Below are positions 35,481 to 44,950 of a stretch of DNA of 64,000 nucleotides, piece by piece. The position numbers and the translations under genes are program-made. Below the pieces are notes generated by a model, which saw nothing but the letters and a program-made list of their open reading frames with translations, was not told the DNA's origin and ran no database searches. The first letter of the stretch is position 1. Every line of letters starts with the position of its first letter. Source of the DNA: Agromyces archimandritae (GTDB lineage Bacteria; Actinomycetota; Actinomycetes; Actinomycetales; Microbacteriaceae); assembly GCF_018024495.1 (NCBI RefSeq), contig NZ_CP071696.1, positions 2,046,001 through 2,110,000 on the forward strand. Direction: 5' to 3'.

Positions 35481-36455
35481 ATGTCGACCGTCACCGAAAC
35501 GGCGGCGGAGGCGGGGGTGGATGCCGTGAGCGCGGCATCCACCCCGGCACCGCGGCCGAGGCGCACCCCGCGCACCTGGCTGCGCGGGGGCGGCCTGTCG
35601 AACCTCGTGTTCGCCCTGCCCATGCTCGTCGTCTTCAGCCTGTTCAGCTGGTCGCCGATCGTGCAGTCCGTCGTGATGAGCCTGCAGAAGACGAACCTCG
35701 TCACCGATCCGCAGTTCGTCGGCCTCGACAACTTCGCGAACGTGCTCGCCGACCCGCTGCTCGGCAAGGCCGTGCTGAACACGCTCGCCTTCGCCGGCCT
35801 CGCCCTGCTCATGGGCTTCCCGCTCCCGTTGTTCATGGCGGTGCTCATGAGCGAGGTCAAGCGCATGAAGGGGCTGTACTCGGCGCTCGCCTACCTGCCG
35901 GTCGTCGTGCCGCCGGTCGTCGCGGTGCTGCTGTGGAAGGTGTTCTACGACGCGAGCCCCACCGGCGTCTTCAACACGGTGCTCGGCTGGGTCGGCATCC
36001 CGCCGCAGCCGTGGCTGCAATCGCCGGCGAGCGCCATGCCCTCCCTCGTGCTCGAGGCGACCTGGGCGGCCGCGGGCGGATCCATCATCATCTATCTCGC
36101 AGCCCTGCTCGCGGTGCCGCCGGAGCTGTACGACGCCGCCGAGGTCGACGGGGCCTCGATCTGGAAGAAGGTGTGGCACGTCACGCTGCCGCAGCTGCGC
36201 GGCATCCTCTTCATCATGCTCATCCTGCAGATCATCGCGACCGCGCAGGTGTTCCTCGAACCGTTCCTGTTCACCGGCGGCGGCCCGAACAATGCGACCG
36301 TGACGGTGCTGCTGCTCATCTACCGGTACGCGTTCCAGAACTCGCTCGGCGGCAACTACGGCGAGGCGACCGCCCTGTCGGTGATGCTCGCGATCGTGCT
36401 CGCCCTGCTCAGCTGGGCCTACTTCAAACTCACCGACCGTTGGAGCACGACATGA
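35481..36455 (+). CDS. Carbohydrate ABC transporter permease (MalF type)
   Basis: A 324-residue CUT1 permease with about six membrane segments; the first is NLVFALPMLVVFSLF after a hydrophilic N-terminal tail containing a GGATGCC/GCATCC-encoded Ala/Ser/Thr stretch. The EAA loop reads DAAEVDGASIWKK and the family-typical FLFTGGGPNNATVTVLLLIY follows. Its stop overlaps the next permease by four bases. As with the first sugar operon, no ATPase gene accompanies it. Confidence 0.93.
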   Translation: MSTVTETAAEAGVDAVSAASTPAPRPRRTPRTWLRGGGLSNLVFALPMLVVFSLFSWSPIVQSVVMSLQKTNLVTDPQFVGLDNFANVLADPLLGKAVLNTLAFAGLALLMGFPLPLFMAVLMSEVKRMKGLYSALAYLPVVVPPVVAVLLWKVFYDASPTGVFNTVLGWVGIPPQPWLQSPASAMPSLVLEATWAAAGGSIIIYLAALLAVPPELYDAAEVDGASIWKKVWHVTLPQLRGILFIMLILQIIATAQVFLEPFLFTGGGPNNATVTVLLLIYRYAFQNSLGGNYGEATALSVMLAIVLALLSWAYFKLTDRWSTT

Positions 36456-37393
36456 GCGCCGCCGCCCGCCCGGCCCGCCGCGCCCGCCGGGCCCGGCCCG
36501 AGGATGCGGCCGCCGACCGCGGCATCGTCAGCGACTTCGACCGGCGCCGCCCCGGCATCCGCTCGGGCATGGGGTTCGTGCACGTCTTCCTGCTCGGCGG
36601 CCTCGTCGTCGCCGGCCTCGGGCCGATCCTGTGGCTCGCGAAGGCCGCCGTCACCCCGACGCAGGACACGCTGCGGGAGCCGTTCGCACTCTGGCCGAAC
36701 GGGATCGACTGGGCGAACCTCTCGCAGGCGTGGAACGACATCCACATCGACCAGTACTTCTGGAACACGCTCGTCATCGCCGCCGGCGCCTGGTTCTTCC
36801 AGTTGCTGGTCGCCACCACCGGCGGGTACGTGCTGTCGGTGCTGAAACCGGCCTACGGGCGGGTGCTGAACGCGCTCGTGCTGGCGACCCTGTTCATCCC
36901 GTCGGTCGTGCTGCTCGTACCTCTTTATATGACGATCGTGAACCCGCCGTTCTTCGGCCGCGACTTCTCGCTGCTGAACAACTACGCCGCCGTGTGGTTG
37001 CCGATGGCGGCGAACGCGTTCAACATCCTGCTCGTGCGGCGCTTCTTCGACAATCTGCCGCGGGAGGTGTTCGAGGCGGCGCGCGTCGACGGCGCCGGGC
37101 CGTTCCGCCTGTTCTGGTCGGTGGTGCTGCCGATGTCGCGGCCCATCCTCGGCGTCGTGTCGGTGTTCGCGATCATCGCCGCCTGGAAGGACTACCTGTG
37201 GCCGATGCTCGTGCTGCCCGACCCTGCGGTGCAGCCGCTGTCGGTACGGCTGCCGGCCGTACAGTCGCAGACCGAGCTCGACGTGTTCCTCGCGGCGCTG
37301 GCGATCGCGACGATCATCCCGATCGCGCTGTTCCTCGTGTTCCAGAGCGTGTTCCTGCGCTCGGCGGGGCTCGGCGGGGCGGTGAAGGGCTGA
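36452..37393 (+). CDS. Carbohydrate ABC transporter permease (MalG type)
   Basis: A 313-residue CUT1 permease. After a basic tail, segment one is FVHVFLLGGLVVAGLGPI. The EAA loop reads EAARVDGAGPFRLF, followed by the usual AAWKDYLWPMLVL. The C-terminus GLGGAVKG is the standard end of MalG-like proteins. Start ATG overlaps the upstream stop (ATGA). It ends the operon; downstream are GGATGCCGG motifs and the tRNA-Arg promoter. Confidence 0.93.
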   Translation: MSAAARPARRARRARPEDAAADRGIVSDFDRRRPGIRSGMGFVHVFLLGGLVVAGLGPILWLAKAAVTPTQDTLREPFALWPNGIDWANLSQAWNDIHIDQYFWNTLVIAAGAWFFQLLVATTGGYVLSVLKPAYGRVLNALVLATLFIPSVVLLVPLYMTIVNPPFFGRDFSLLNNYAAVWLPMAANAFNILLVRRFFDNLPREVFEAARVDGAGPFRLFWSVVLPMSRPILGVVSVFAIIAAWKDYLWPMLVLPDPAVQPLSVRLPAVQSQTELDVFLAALAIATIIPIALFLVFQSVFLRSAGLGGAVKG

Positions 37394-37462
37394 TGCCGCG
37401 CGGGGTGGATGCCGGGCTGCGGCCCATGTGCCTGTGCGGTGGATGCCGGGGCGCGGCCCCGA

Positions 37463-37492
37463 TTGGCGCCCGGCGTCGCGGTGGGATAGAGT
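37463..37492 (+). promoter_or_regulatory. tRNA-Arg promoter
   Basis: TTGGCG (37463-37468) and TAGAGT (37487-37492) are separated by 18 bases, about 40 bases before the tRNA. Confidence 0.6.
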
Positions 37493-37532
37493 ATCGGGGT
37501 TGCCTGATGCGGATTCCGCAGGGGTGATACCA

Positions 37533-37605
37533 GCGCCCGTAGCTCAACGGATAGAGCATCTGACTACGGATCAGAAGGTTGGGGGTTCGAATCCCTCCGG
37601 GCGCA
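37533..37605 (+). tRNA. tRNA-Arg (anticodon ACG)
   Basis: Acceptor GCGCCCG pairs CGGGCGC, D-arm TAGCTCAACGGATAGAGCA, anticodon loop CTACGGA with anticodon ACG (inosine expected at position 34), T-arm GGGGTTCGAATCCCT. 73 nt, CCA not encoded. Confidence 0.96.
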
Positions 37606-37931
37606 CATCGCGTTCACCGCAACGAGAACTGTGTTGAGACAGTAGCCGAATGGCCCGCCGTGTGCGGGCCATTCGCGTATCCGGCGCCGGGCGCCCCCGC
37701 GCGGGCTCGCCGCTGTCTCGCTCCGCTCCGCGCCGGCCCGCCGTGCGCCGGGATTCCCCGACTCGGTGAGGCTCCTACCCTCATCCCCGCAGGTGAGTGG
37801 ACAGGAATGCAGGGTGCGAGGGCCTCCGCACCCTGCATTCCTGTCCACTCACCCGGGGCGGCCGCGCGGCCGGCGCCGCTCAGGGGTGGCGAGGAAGAGG
37901 CGGCGGTGTGCCCGGTGCTAGCATTCGCAGC
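37606..37931. other. Intergenic stretch containing a duplicated gene-junction segment
   Basis: No gene is supported. The segment 37731-37900 resembles 38126-38295. It contains a match to the 3' end of the small membrane gene, an R3 hairpin, and a match to the 3' end of arsR (GCTCAGGGGTGGCGAGGAAG). It thus looks like a duplicated copy of the neighbouring convergent junction. TAGCAT at 37919-37924 is the probable -10 of the next gene. Confidence 0.65.
37792..37853. repeat. R3 palindromic element, copy 1
   Basis: Perfect 27-bp arms (37792-37818 and 37827-37853, beginning GGTGAGTGGACAGGAATGCA) enclose the 8-base loop AGGGCCTC. The arm core AATGCAGGGTGCG resembles the R1 core AATGCAGGAGTGCG. Confidence 0.9.
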
Positions 37932-38162
37932 ATGCCCGACCCTTGGATGTCCGGAATGCTCTTCGCCCTGTGGCTGACGGTGGCGATCCTCGCCGGCGGT
38001 TTCGCCAGGACCAGGAATCGGTCGGCGTGGACGTGGTTCGTCTTGACGCTGGTCCTCGGCCCGATCGCCGCGTACCTCCTGGTCGTGTGGCCCGTAGTCG
38101 GGCAGCCGGCCGCGCCCGCGCCGCGCCGGCCCGCCGCGCGCCAGGATTCCCCCGCCCGCTGA
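37932..38162 (+). CDS. Small membrane protein of unknown function
   Basis: A 76-residue protein with two hydrophobic segments (MLFALWLTVAILAGGFA and FVLTLVLGPIAAYLLVVWPV) joined by a basic turn RTRNRSAWTW, and an Arg/Ala/Pro-rich tail. This layout matches small actinobacterial phospholipase-D-nuclease-N-like or DUF membrane proteins, but no family can be fixed. TAGCAT lies seven bases before the ATG, so it is probably leaderless. It converges on arsR, and the shared R3 hairpin may end both transcripts. Confidence 0.7.
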   Translation: MPDPWMSGMLFALWLTVAILAGGFARTRNRSAWTWFVLTLVLGPIAAYLLVVWPVVGQPAAPAPRRPAARQDSPAR

Positions 38163-38183
38163 GGTTCCTGCCCTCATCCCGCA

Positions 38184-38245
38184 GGTGAGTGGACAGGAAT
38201 GCAGGGTGCGAGGGCCTCCGCACCCTGCATTCCTGTCCACTCACC
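38184..38245. repeat. R3 palindromic element, copy 2 (probable bidirectional terminator)
   Basis: Identical to copy 1 in both 27-bp arms and the 8-base loop. It lies exactly between the stops of the convergent small membrane gene (38162) and arsR (38271), so it could end transcription from both sides. Confidence 0.85.
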
Positions 38246-38270
38246 CGGGTGGCCGCCCGGCCGGAACCGC

Positions 38271-38615
38271 TCAGGGGGTGGCGAGGAAGGCGGTGATGCG
38301 GTCGAGGGCGCCGGGGGCGAGGGCGTAGTAGGCCCAGGTGCCGCGCTTGGAGCGGGTGAGGAAGCCGGCCTGGGTGAGGATCTTCAGGTGGTGCGACACC
38401 GTGGGCTGGCTGAGGCCGACGGGTGCGGTGAGGTCGCAGACGCACGCCTCCTGCCCGTCGCTGGCGGCGACGATCGAGAGCAGGCGCAGCCGGGTGGGGT
38501 CGGCGAGGGCACGCAGGGCGCCGGCGAGCTGCTCGGCGTCGGCCGCCCCCAGCGGTTCGCGGAGGAGCGGGGCGCAACAGGCGGCGCCGACGTCGGTGAC
38601 CTCGAGCGTTCTCAT
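38271..38615 (-). CDS. arsR: ArsR/SmtB-family metalloregulator (arsenic-type)
   Basis: A 114-residue winged-helix repressor. The recognition region is TAPVGLSQPTVSHHLKIL. Metal ligands: Cys13-Cys14 near the N-terminus (GAACCAPL) and a CVC pair in EACVCDL. The adjacent N-terminal pair plus the later Cys matches the Corynebacterium ArsR site (Cys15, Cys16, Cys55), so arsenite or antimonite sensing is likely. It diverges from a flavoprotein gene often found in ars operons. The shared region holds TTCGAT boxes. Confidence 0.88.
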   Translation of the reverse strand: MRTLEVTDVGAACCAPLLREPLGAADAEQLAGALRALADPTRLRLLSIVAASDGQEACVCDLTAPVGLSQPTVSHHLKILTQAGFLTRSKRGTWAYYALAPGALDRITAFLATP

Positions 38616-38699
38616 GCATCGATGGTATTCGATATTGACAAGCTTCGATAGATGCGATTCGATCCATACATCGAAGTTCTTCAATACGTGGAGGCCAGC
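38616..38699. promoter_or_regulatory. Divergent promoter/operator region of arsR and flavoprotein
   Basis: TTCGAT occurs at 38628-38633, 38644-38649 and 38658-38663; the last forms an inverted repeat with ATCGAA at 38670-38675 (6-bp spacer). The region is AT-rich relative to its neighbours. These are the likely ArsR sites. GGAGG lies just before the flavoprotein ATG. Confidence 0.65.
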
Positions 38700-40001
38700 A
38701 TGACGCTCGTCGAACTCACCCCCAGGCCGTCCGACCGCCTCGCGACGCTGCCGGTGGTCATCATCGGCGCCGGCCCGATCGGGCTCGCCGCCGCCGCGAA
38801 TCTGGTCGAGCGCGGCATCGACTTCACCGTGCTCGAAGCCGGCGACGACATCGCCGACAGCATGCGCGCCTGGGGCCACACCCGGCTGTTCTCGCCGTGG
38901 AAGCACCTCGTCGACCCGGCATCCACCCGCCTCCTCGAAGCCGCCGGCTGGCAGGTGCCGAGCCCCGAACGCGCCCCCACCGGCACCGAACTGCGCGAGG
39001 GGTACCTCGCCCCGCTCGCCGCCCTCGACACGATCGCCGGGCGCATCCGCACCGGCACCGAGGTCGTCGGCGTCGCCCGCGAGGGCATGGACCGCACCCG
39101 CACCGCAGGCCGTGACCGAACCCCGTTCCTCGTGCGTATCCGCACCGCCGACGGCCTCGACGAGATCCCGGCCCGCGCCGTCATCGACGCCTCCGGCACC
39201 TACCGCAGCCCGAACCCGCTCGGTTCGGCCGGCCTCGAACCGCTCGGCCGGGCCGAGATCGAAGACCTCGCAGAACCCGCCCTGCCCGATGTGCTGGGCG
39301 TGGATCGCGCCCGCTTCGCCGGGCGGCACACGACCGTCGTCGGCGCCGGCCACTCCGCCGCGAACACGCTGCTCGCGCTCGTCCAGCTCGCCCGCGAGGC
39401 GCCCGGCACCCGCGTCGCCTGGCTCATCCGCAACGCGAGCGCGGTGCGCGTCTCCTCCTCCGACGACGACGGGCTGCCGGGCCGCGCGAGCCTCGGCGCC
39501 CGCGTCGAAGCGGCCGTGCGCCGCGGCGACATCGACGTCGTCGACCGGTTCGAGATCGAGCGGGTCCGGCGAGTGGATGCCGGTGCGCGCCTCATCGGCC
39601 GCCGCGCCGGCCGGGCGGCAGCCCACGACACCGACCGCATCGTCAATGCGACCGGGTTCCGCCCCGAGCTCGCGATGCTCCGCGAGATCCGCCTCGAGCT
39701 CGACGAGGTCGTCGAAGCCCCCGCGCGCCTCGCGCCGCTCATCGACCCCAACCTGCACTCGTGCGGAACCGTCGCCCCGCACGGTTTCGCCGAGCTCCGG
39801 CATCCCGAACCCGGCTTCTTCATCGTCGGCATGAAGTCGTACGGCCGCGCCCCCACCTTCCTGCTGAAGACCGGCTACGAGCAGGTGCGCTCGGTGACCG
39901 CCTGGCTGGGCGGCGACCTCGGCGCCGCGACGAACGTCGAGCTCGAGCTGCCCGCGACCGGCGTCTGCTCGACCTCGGGGGGCGCCGGCTGCTGCCGCTG
40001 A
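38700..40001 (+). CDS. Flavin-dependent oxidoreductase of the ars-linked (ArsO-like) type
   Basis: A 433-residue FAD/NAD(P)-binding protein. The first dinucleotide motif is VVIIGAGPIGLAAAANL near residue 20; the second is TTVVGAGHSAANTLLALV near 220; ATG-type NATGFRPEL follows. The C-terminus VCSTSGGAGCCR carries three cysteines, which could bind arsenic. Such flavoproteins accompany actinobacterial ars genes and are called ArsO, but their reaction is not firmly known. The ATG with GGAGG upstream was preferred over an ATG 48 bases upstream. No arsC, acr3 or arsB gene lies nearby. Confidence 0.85.
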   Translation: MTLVELTPRPSDRLATLPVVIIGAGPIGLAAAANLVERGIDFTVLEAGDDIADSMRAWGHTRLFSPWKHLVDPASTRLLEAAGWQVPSPERAPTGTELREGYLAPLAALDTIAGRIRTGTEVVGVAREGMDRTRTAGRDRTPFLVRIRTADGLDEIPARAVIDASGTYRSPNPLGSAGLEPLGRAEIEDLAEPALPDVLGVDRARFAGRHTTVVGAGHSAANTLLALVQLAREAPGTRVAWLIRNASAVRVSSSDDDGLPGRASLGARVEAAVRRGDIDVVDRFEIERVRRVDAGARLIGRRAGRAAAHDTDRIVNATGFRPELAMLREIRLELDEVVEAPARLAPLIDPNLHSCGTVAPHGFAELRHPEPGFFIVGMKSYGRAPTFLLKTGYEQVRSVTAWLGGDLGAATNVELELPATGVCSTSGGAGCCR

Positions 40002-40045
40002 CGGCGCGCCGCCTCAGCCCCTGGTGGGCGGATGCCGGAGGGCAC

Positions 40046-40079
40046 TAGGGTGTGCCCTGACCGTTCTCTCGGGGGAGGC
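40046..40079 (+). promoter_or_regulatory. Promoter and ribosome site of surface protein A
   Basis: TAGGGT (40046-40051) is a likely -10; CCGTTCTCTCGGGGGAGGC follows with GGGGGAGG as ribosome site. The paralogue at 44951 has a matching leader (TAGCCT, then CCGTTCGGGGGAGGC), so this 5' region is conserved between the two genes. Confidence 0.65.
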
Positions 40080-40087
40080 TGACCGGC

Positions 40088-43000
40088 ATGGGTGGATCCG
40101 CGCACGGGGTGGAAGGCCGCACGACGAAGTGGAGCTCGCGCTGGCGTGCCTGGGCGGCCGCGGTCACGAGCATCGCGCTGGCCGTGCCGGCGACGCTCGT
40201 CATCGCGGCGCCCGCGCAGGCGCTCGAAACCGTCGAGATGGTCTTCACCGCGGACGGCACGTGGACCGTGCCGGCGGGGATCTCGAGCGTGGATGTGGCG
40301 GTGCAGGGCGGCGGCGGCGGTTCCGGCGGGCTGAACGCCGGTGCTCCCGGGCATGGAGCCCTCGTCACGGCAACGCTCTCGGTGTCGGGCGGCCAGGTGC
40401 TGGACGTGGTCGTCGGTGCCCAGGGCGGCGTCGCCGCCGCGGGCGCGGCGGGCGCAGGCGGAGGCGGCTATGCCTCGGGCGGTGCCGGGGGAGAGCAGCG
40501 CGAGAGCAACATCGGCACCCTGGGCGGCGGAGGCGGCGGCGGCGGCGGATCGTCCGCCGTCCTGGTCGACGGTGTGGCGGCGGTCATCGCCGGCGGCGGC
40601 GGCGGTTCGGGGGCTCGGGCGGCAACAACGGTACGAACTGCGCGGGCGGGGCAGGCGGAAACGCCGGGTCCGCCGGCGGGTCGTCCGCCGGCGGGGTGTG
40701 CTCCTCGCAGAGCGGAGGCGCGGCCGGAGCAGCGGCCGCGAGCGGCGGGCGGACCGGCGCCTCGGCGGGCGGAACCGCCCCGGTATACACGCGCGGCGGC
40801 GCCGGCGGCGGCGGCGGCGGGGACGGCTTCGGCGGTGCCGCGAGCTCGGGCGCGGCATTCGGCGCCGGAGGCGGAGGCGGCGGCGGAGGTGCCAGCAGCG
40901 GCGGCGACGTGGCCCTCGCGGCGACGATCGGTCACGGTGTCGTCACGATCACCTTCCAGGCATTCGAGACGACGACCGCGGTCGTGCTCGACGACTCGAC
41001 GATCCCGTACGGCGGCACGCTGAGCGGTACGGTCACGGTCACCTCGGATGACGGTGCGAATGCCCCGACGGGGAGCGTCACGGTGTTCGGCGCGGGGTTC
41101 ACGATCACTGTGGATCTCGTGCCCGGCCCGGCCGGAGTGTCGACGGGGACCTTCGAGGATGTCGCCCCCGACCCGGCTCAGGCGGTAGGAGGCCCCTACA
41201 CCGTGGAGGCGAGTTACTCGCAGACGGGGGCGCACGGCGAGAGCTCCGGCAGTACCGAGTACACCGTCGAGCAGGCATCCACCACGACGATCGTCGAGCC
41301 GAGCGCCCCGGAGTTCTCGTTCGGAACCGAGGTCGGCGGCACGATCGAGCTCGAAACGGATTCCGCGACCCTGCCGACCGGGACCCTCGTCGTGACCCTC
41401 CTGAGCGGAGGCACTCCGGCGGCGACGCAGACCATCAGGCCGGTCTCCGCATCCAACGCTTTCGCGTTCGAACCGCCCATCGACACCGGCGAGTACACGG
41501 TGCATGCGGCCTTCGCCCCCGACTCGGGGAACTTCGCCGGCTCGAGCGGCACCGCCGCGATCGAGGTCGTGACGGCCACCGACACGGAGGTCGCTCTCGC
41601 CCTCGACGACCCGGAGGTCACCTGGAACGAGTCGTTCACGGGCACGATCACCGTGTCGGCCGGCGGCGCACTGTACGACGCCGCGGCGACGGCGGTCCAT
41701 CTGGTCATCGACGGTTCGGCGTACGAGGTGACGCGCAGCGGCGTCGGCACTTATACCTTCGACGTCGCGTTGCCGGTGGGTCAGTACCTCCTCCAGGCGA
41801 CCTTCGACGGCGACGCGAACGCCTCGGACGGCGTATCGGATTCCCTCGACGGCGAGGTCGTGCGAGCGTCGTCGGAGACCGTCGCGACCGTGTCGCCGAC
41901 CGTGGCGGAGAACTATCCGGTGCCCGTGACCGGTGAGGTCACCGTCCACTCGGATGCCGGCAGTGCGTCGGGCGACGCGCAGTTGTTCGTGTTCGACGCG
42001 GCCGGGGAGCCCGTCGGCGCGCCGGTCGACGGCGAGGTCGTCGACGGGCAGGTGTCGTTCGAGATCCCGGCCGGCCTCGAAGCCGGGGACTACACGGTGC
42101 AGATCGTCTACGCGGGCACCGCCGACGTCGCCGGGTCGGCGAGCAGCCGTATGCCGTTCGAAGTCGTCGCCACGGCGGTGGCGTTCGACATCGACATCGC
42201 CGCCGGCCTCATCTTCAACGACCCGGTGAGCGGCACCGTCACACTGACGCTCCAGGGGCTCGCGACCGGCGACCCCGAAGGAACGGGATCGCTCACGATC
42301 ACGGGCCCCGGCGGCCCCTACACCATCGACGGCCTCGATTACGTCGGTCAGGGTGACGGAACGGCCGTGGCCACGATTCCCACGGATCCGGCCGTGATCC
42401 TCGTACCCGGCAGCTATCACGCCGTCGCGGCCTACGATGGGCGCGACACCACCGTCCCGGCCAACACCAGCACGTCACAGCCGTTCACCGTCGCGAAGGC
42501 GGCGACGGAGACGAGCGGGCTCACCCTGCCGACGGATCCGACGTATGGCACCGATGTGATCGCGTCGGTGACCGTCACGAACGTTTCGGGGACCGCGGCC
42601 GGCCCCGGCGGGCCGGTGGTGTTCACCTTCGCACCGGAGACGGGCACCCCGATCACCGTGACGGGGCAGTTGAACGCAGCCGGCGTCGCTGTGTCGGACG
42701 CGGTGCGACTGGCCGCCGGCAACTATGAGGTGACGGCGGTCTACGCGGAGAACGGCGAGTTCCTCGGATCGAGCACGGGCCCTGTCGAGCTCGTCGTCGT
42801 GCAGGCGACCTCGAACGTCACGGTCGCCGCGACTCCGTCGAGCGTGGAGTGGAGCGGCAGCCCGACGCTCGAGGGGCTGGTCACGACCGATCCGTCCGGT
42901 ATCTACCTGGCGCAGACGGACGGGGTGACGATCGCGGTCACCGGGCCCGTCACGGTTGCGCCCTTCACCGTGGACGTGGCCGATGACGGCACGTTCTCGG

Positions 43001-44865
43001 CCACGCCCGTCGCGCAGACGTTCCCGGTCGGCAGCTACTCCGTCACCGCCACCTACCGCGGTACCGGGGATATCGCCGGATCGAGTACGCAGCAGGCATC
43101 CGCCTTCGACGTTCTGCCCGCGCCCACCACGACGACGATATCGCCGGACGCAACGAGCTTCCCGTACGGCAGCGCCGTCACCGGACGCGTGAACGTGGCG
43201 GCCCAGGCTTCCGGAGTCGTTCCTCCGGTGGACGGGCACGCCGACGTCACGATCTCGGGCAACGGGATCCCGCCGGTCACGGTCCGGGTCTTCTCGGAAG
43301 GCCCCGGGGTCGCATCCTTCACGATCCCGGTGCAGAGTCCACCGTTGCCTCGGGGTGAGTACACGCTCGTCGCGACGTTCGCGGACTCGCAGAACTACGG
43401 GTCCTCGACCTCTGCGGAATCGACGATCACCATCGGCGCAGCCCCGACCGAGACCCTGATCACCTCGGTCGATCCGGACCCGGTCGACTACCCCCATTCC
43501 ACACTCGTCGACGTCACGATCACCGCGCCGGACAGTGCGGTTCCGCCGTCGGGCGGCGAACTCGTGCTGCGCATCGGCACGGATGTCGTCCGAGTGGATG
43601 CCGGGACGGGGACGCCGACGGGCCACACGCTCGTCTTCGAGGACATCGTTCTTCCGACCGAAATCGCCGGCGCCGGCTCATGGCAGGTGACGGCGACGTA
43701 CGAGCCGTCGGAGGGCTCGGACTTCGAGGGCTCCGAGGATGTGACGAACGTCGTCGTGAGCCCGGCGCCGACGACGACGACGCTGAACCTCGACCGGTCC
43801 GCGTATTTCGAGGGCCAGCTCGCCGAGGCCGACGGCCGCACGACGTCCGAAGCGCCTCTCGACCTCGACATCCCGGACGGATCCGAGGTGACGGTCGCGG
43901 TCTTCACCGTCGACGACACCGAGTACGAGAACCCGCTTCTCATCGAATACGTCGAGACGACGAGCGAGGGCGATGTGACGGGTCTCTTCGCGGCCGGACT
44001 CGACCTCGCGGGCCTCGCACCCGGCGACTACGTCGCCGTCGCACGCTTCACCGGTGCCCCGAACGTGAATTTCGCCCGGTCGGTGTCGGACCGTGTCGCA
44101 TTCACGATCATCCCGTCGTTCACCACGACCACGACCGTGACGGCCGACGCCTCGGTCGTGTGGGGGCAGCCGATCGGCGCACGCGGCGAGGTCGTCGGCG
44201 AAGAGGGGACGCCGCAGGGCACGATGGTGTTCCGGCTGGTGGATGCCGCGGGCGATGTCGTCTACACCTTCCCCGCCGTGCCCGTGGTCGACGGCGACAC
44301 CGGTCAGCTCACGCTCGTGCCCGACTGGAGCCTGGTGCCGCCGGGCGAGTACACGCTGACCGGCGAGTACGTGCCGGAGCCGCGCTCCGTGTGGGCGGGT
44401 TCGAGCGGCGAGGCGCCGGTCGCGGTCGTCGGGTGCGCGTCGCAGACGGTGCTCACGATCGACCCGAACCGCACCCGCGAGGGCGCGACGGTCACCGCGA
44501 CCGCCGAGGTCACCGGCATCACGCCGGGTTGCACGGCCTCGCCCGAGGGCGGCACCGTCGAGTTCTTCCTCGACGGCGAGTCGATCGGCACGTCGACGGT
44601 GAACTCGCCGGCGGTGCTCGACTTCGAGGCCCCGGCCCCCGGCACCTACGAGGTCACCGCGCGCTTCCTCGGCACGACGGGCCTGGGCGCGAGCGCCTCG
44701 CTGCCGGTCGAGCTCGTCGTGATCGCCGCGCCGACGCCCGGCCCGACGCCGGGTCCGCTGCCAGGCACGGGCGTCGATCCGCTCGGCACGATCCTCGGCG
44801 CCGGCGTGCTGTTCCTCGGCGGCCTCGCCCTCGTGCTCGTCCGCCGGCGCCGCCGGCTCGGCTGA
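40088..44865 (+). CDS. LPxTG-anchored Ig-like repeat surface protein A (apparent frameshift)
   Basis: A very large exported protein, about 1590 residues if the frame break is repaired. The signal peptide (WAAAVTSIALAVPATLVIAA, cleaved near APAQA) is followed by a glycine-rich domain (PAGISSVDVAVQGGGGGSGG), then about twelve Ig-like repeats of 80-110 residues each opening with TTTT-type and YG motifs (Big_3-like). It ends in LPGTG, a hydrophobic segment and RRRRR, the sortase anchor. The signal frame breaks after IAGGGGGSG: one extra G in the five-G run at 40609-40613 would continue into the repeat frame. A shorter paralogue follows directly. A role in surface adhesion or structure is inferred. 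Confidence 0.85.
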
Positions 44866-44880
44866 GCCCCGCCCCGCCGT

Positions 44881-44906
44881 GCCGGCATCCGCGAGTGGAT
44901 GCCGGC
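44881..44906. terminator. Hairpin of two GCCGGCATCC arms between the surface protein genes
   Basis: GCCGGCATCC (44881-44890) and GGATGCCGGC (44897-44906) form a perfect 10-bp stem with loop GCGAGT, 16 bases after the stop of surface protein A. Likely terminator or mRNA end, made of the genome-wide GGATGC motif. No T-run. Confidence 0.55.
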
Positions 44907-44950
44907 ACGGCGCTAGCCTGCAGGCACACCGTTCGGGGGAGGCCGGCCGC

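Noticed and set aside
40600..40620. Programmed ribosomal frameshift in surface protein A
   Set aside because: No classical slippery heptamer with a downstream structure could be recognised; an indel in the G run is the simpler reading.
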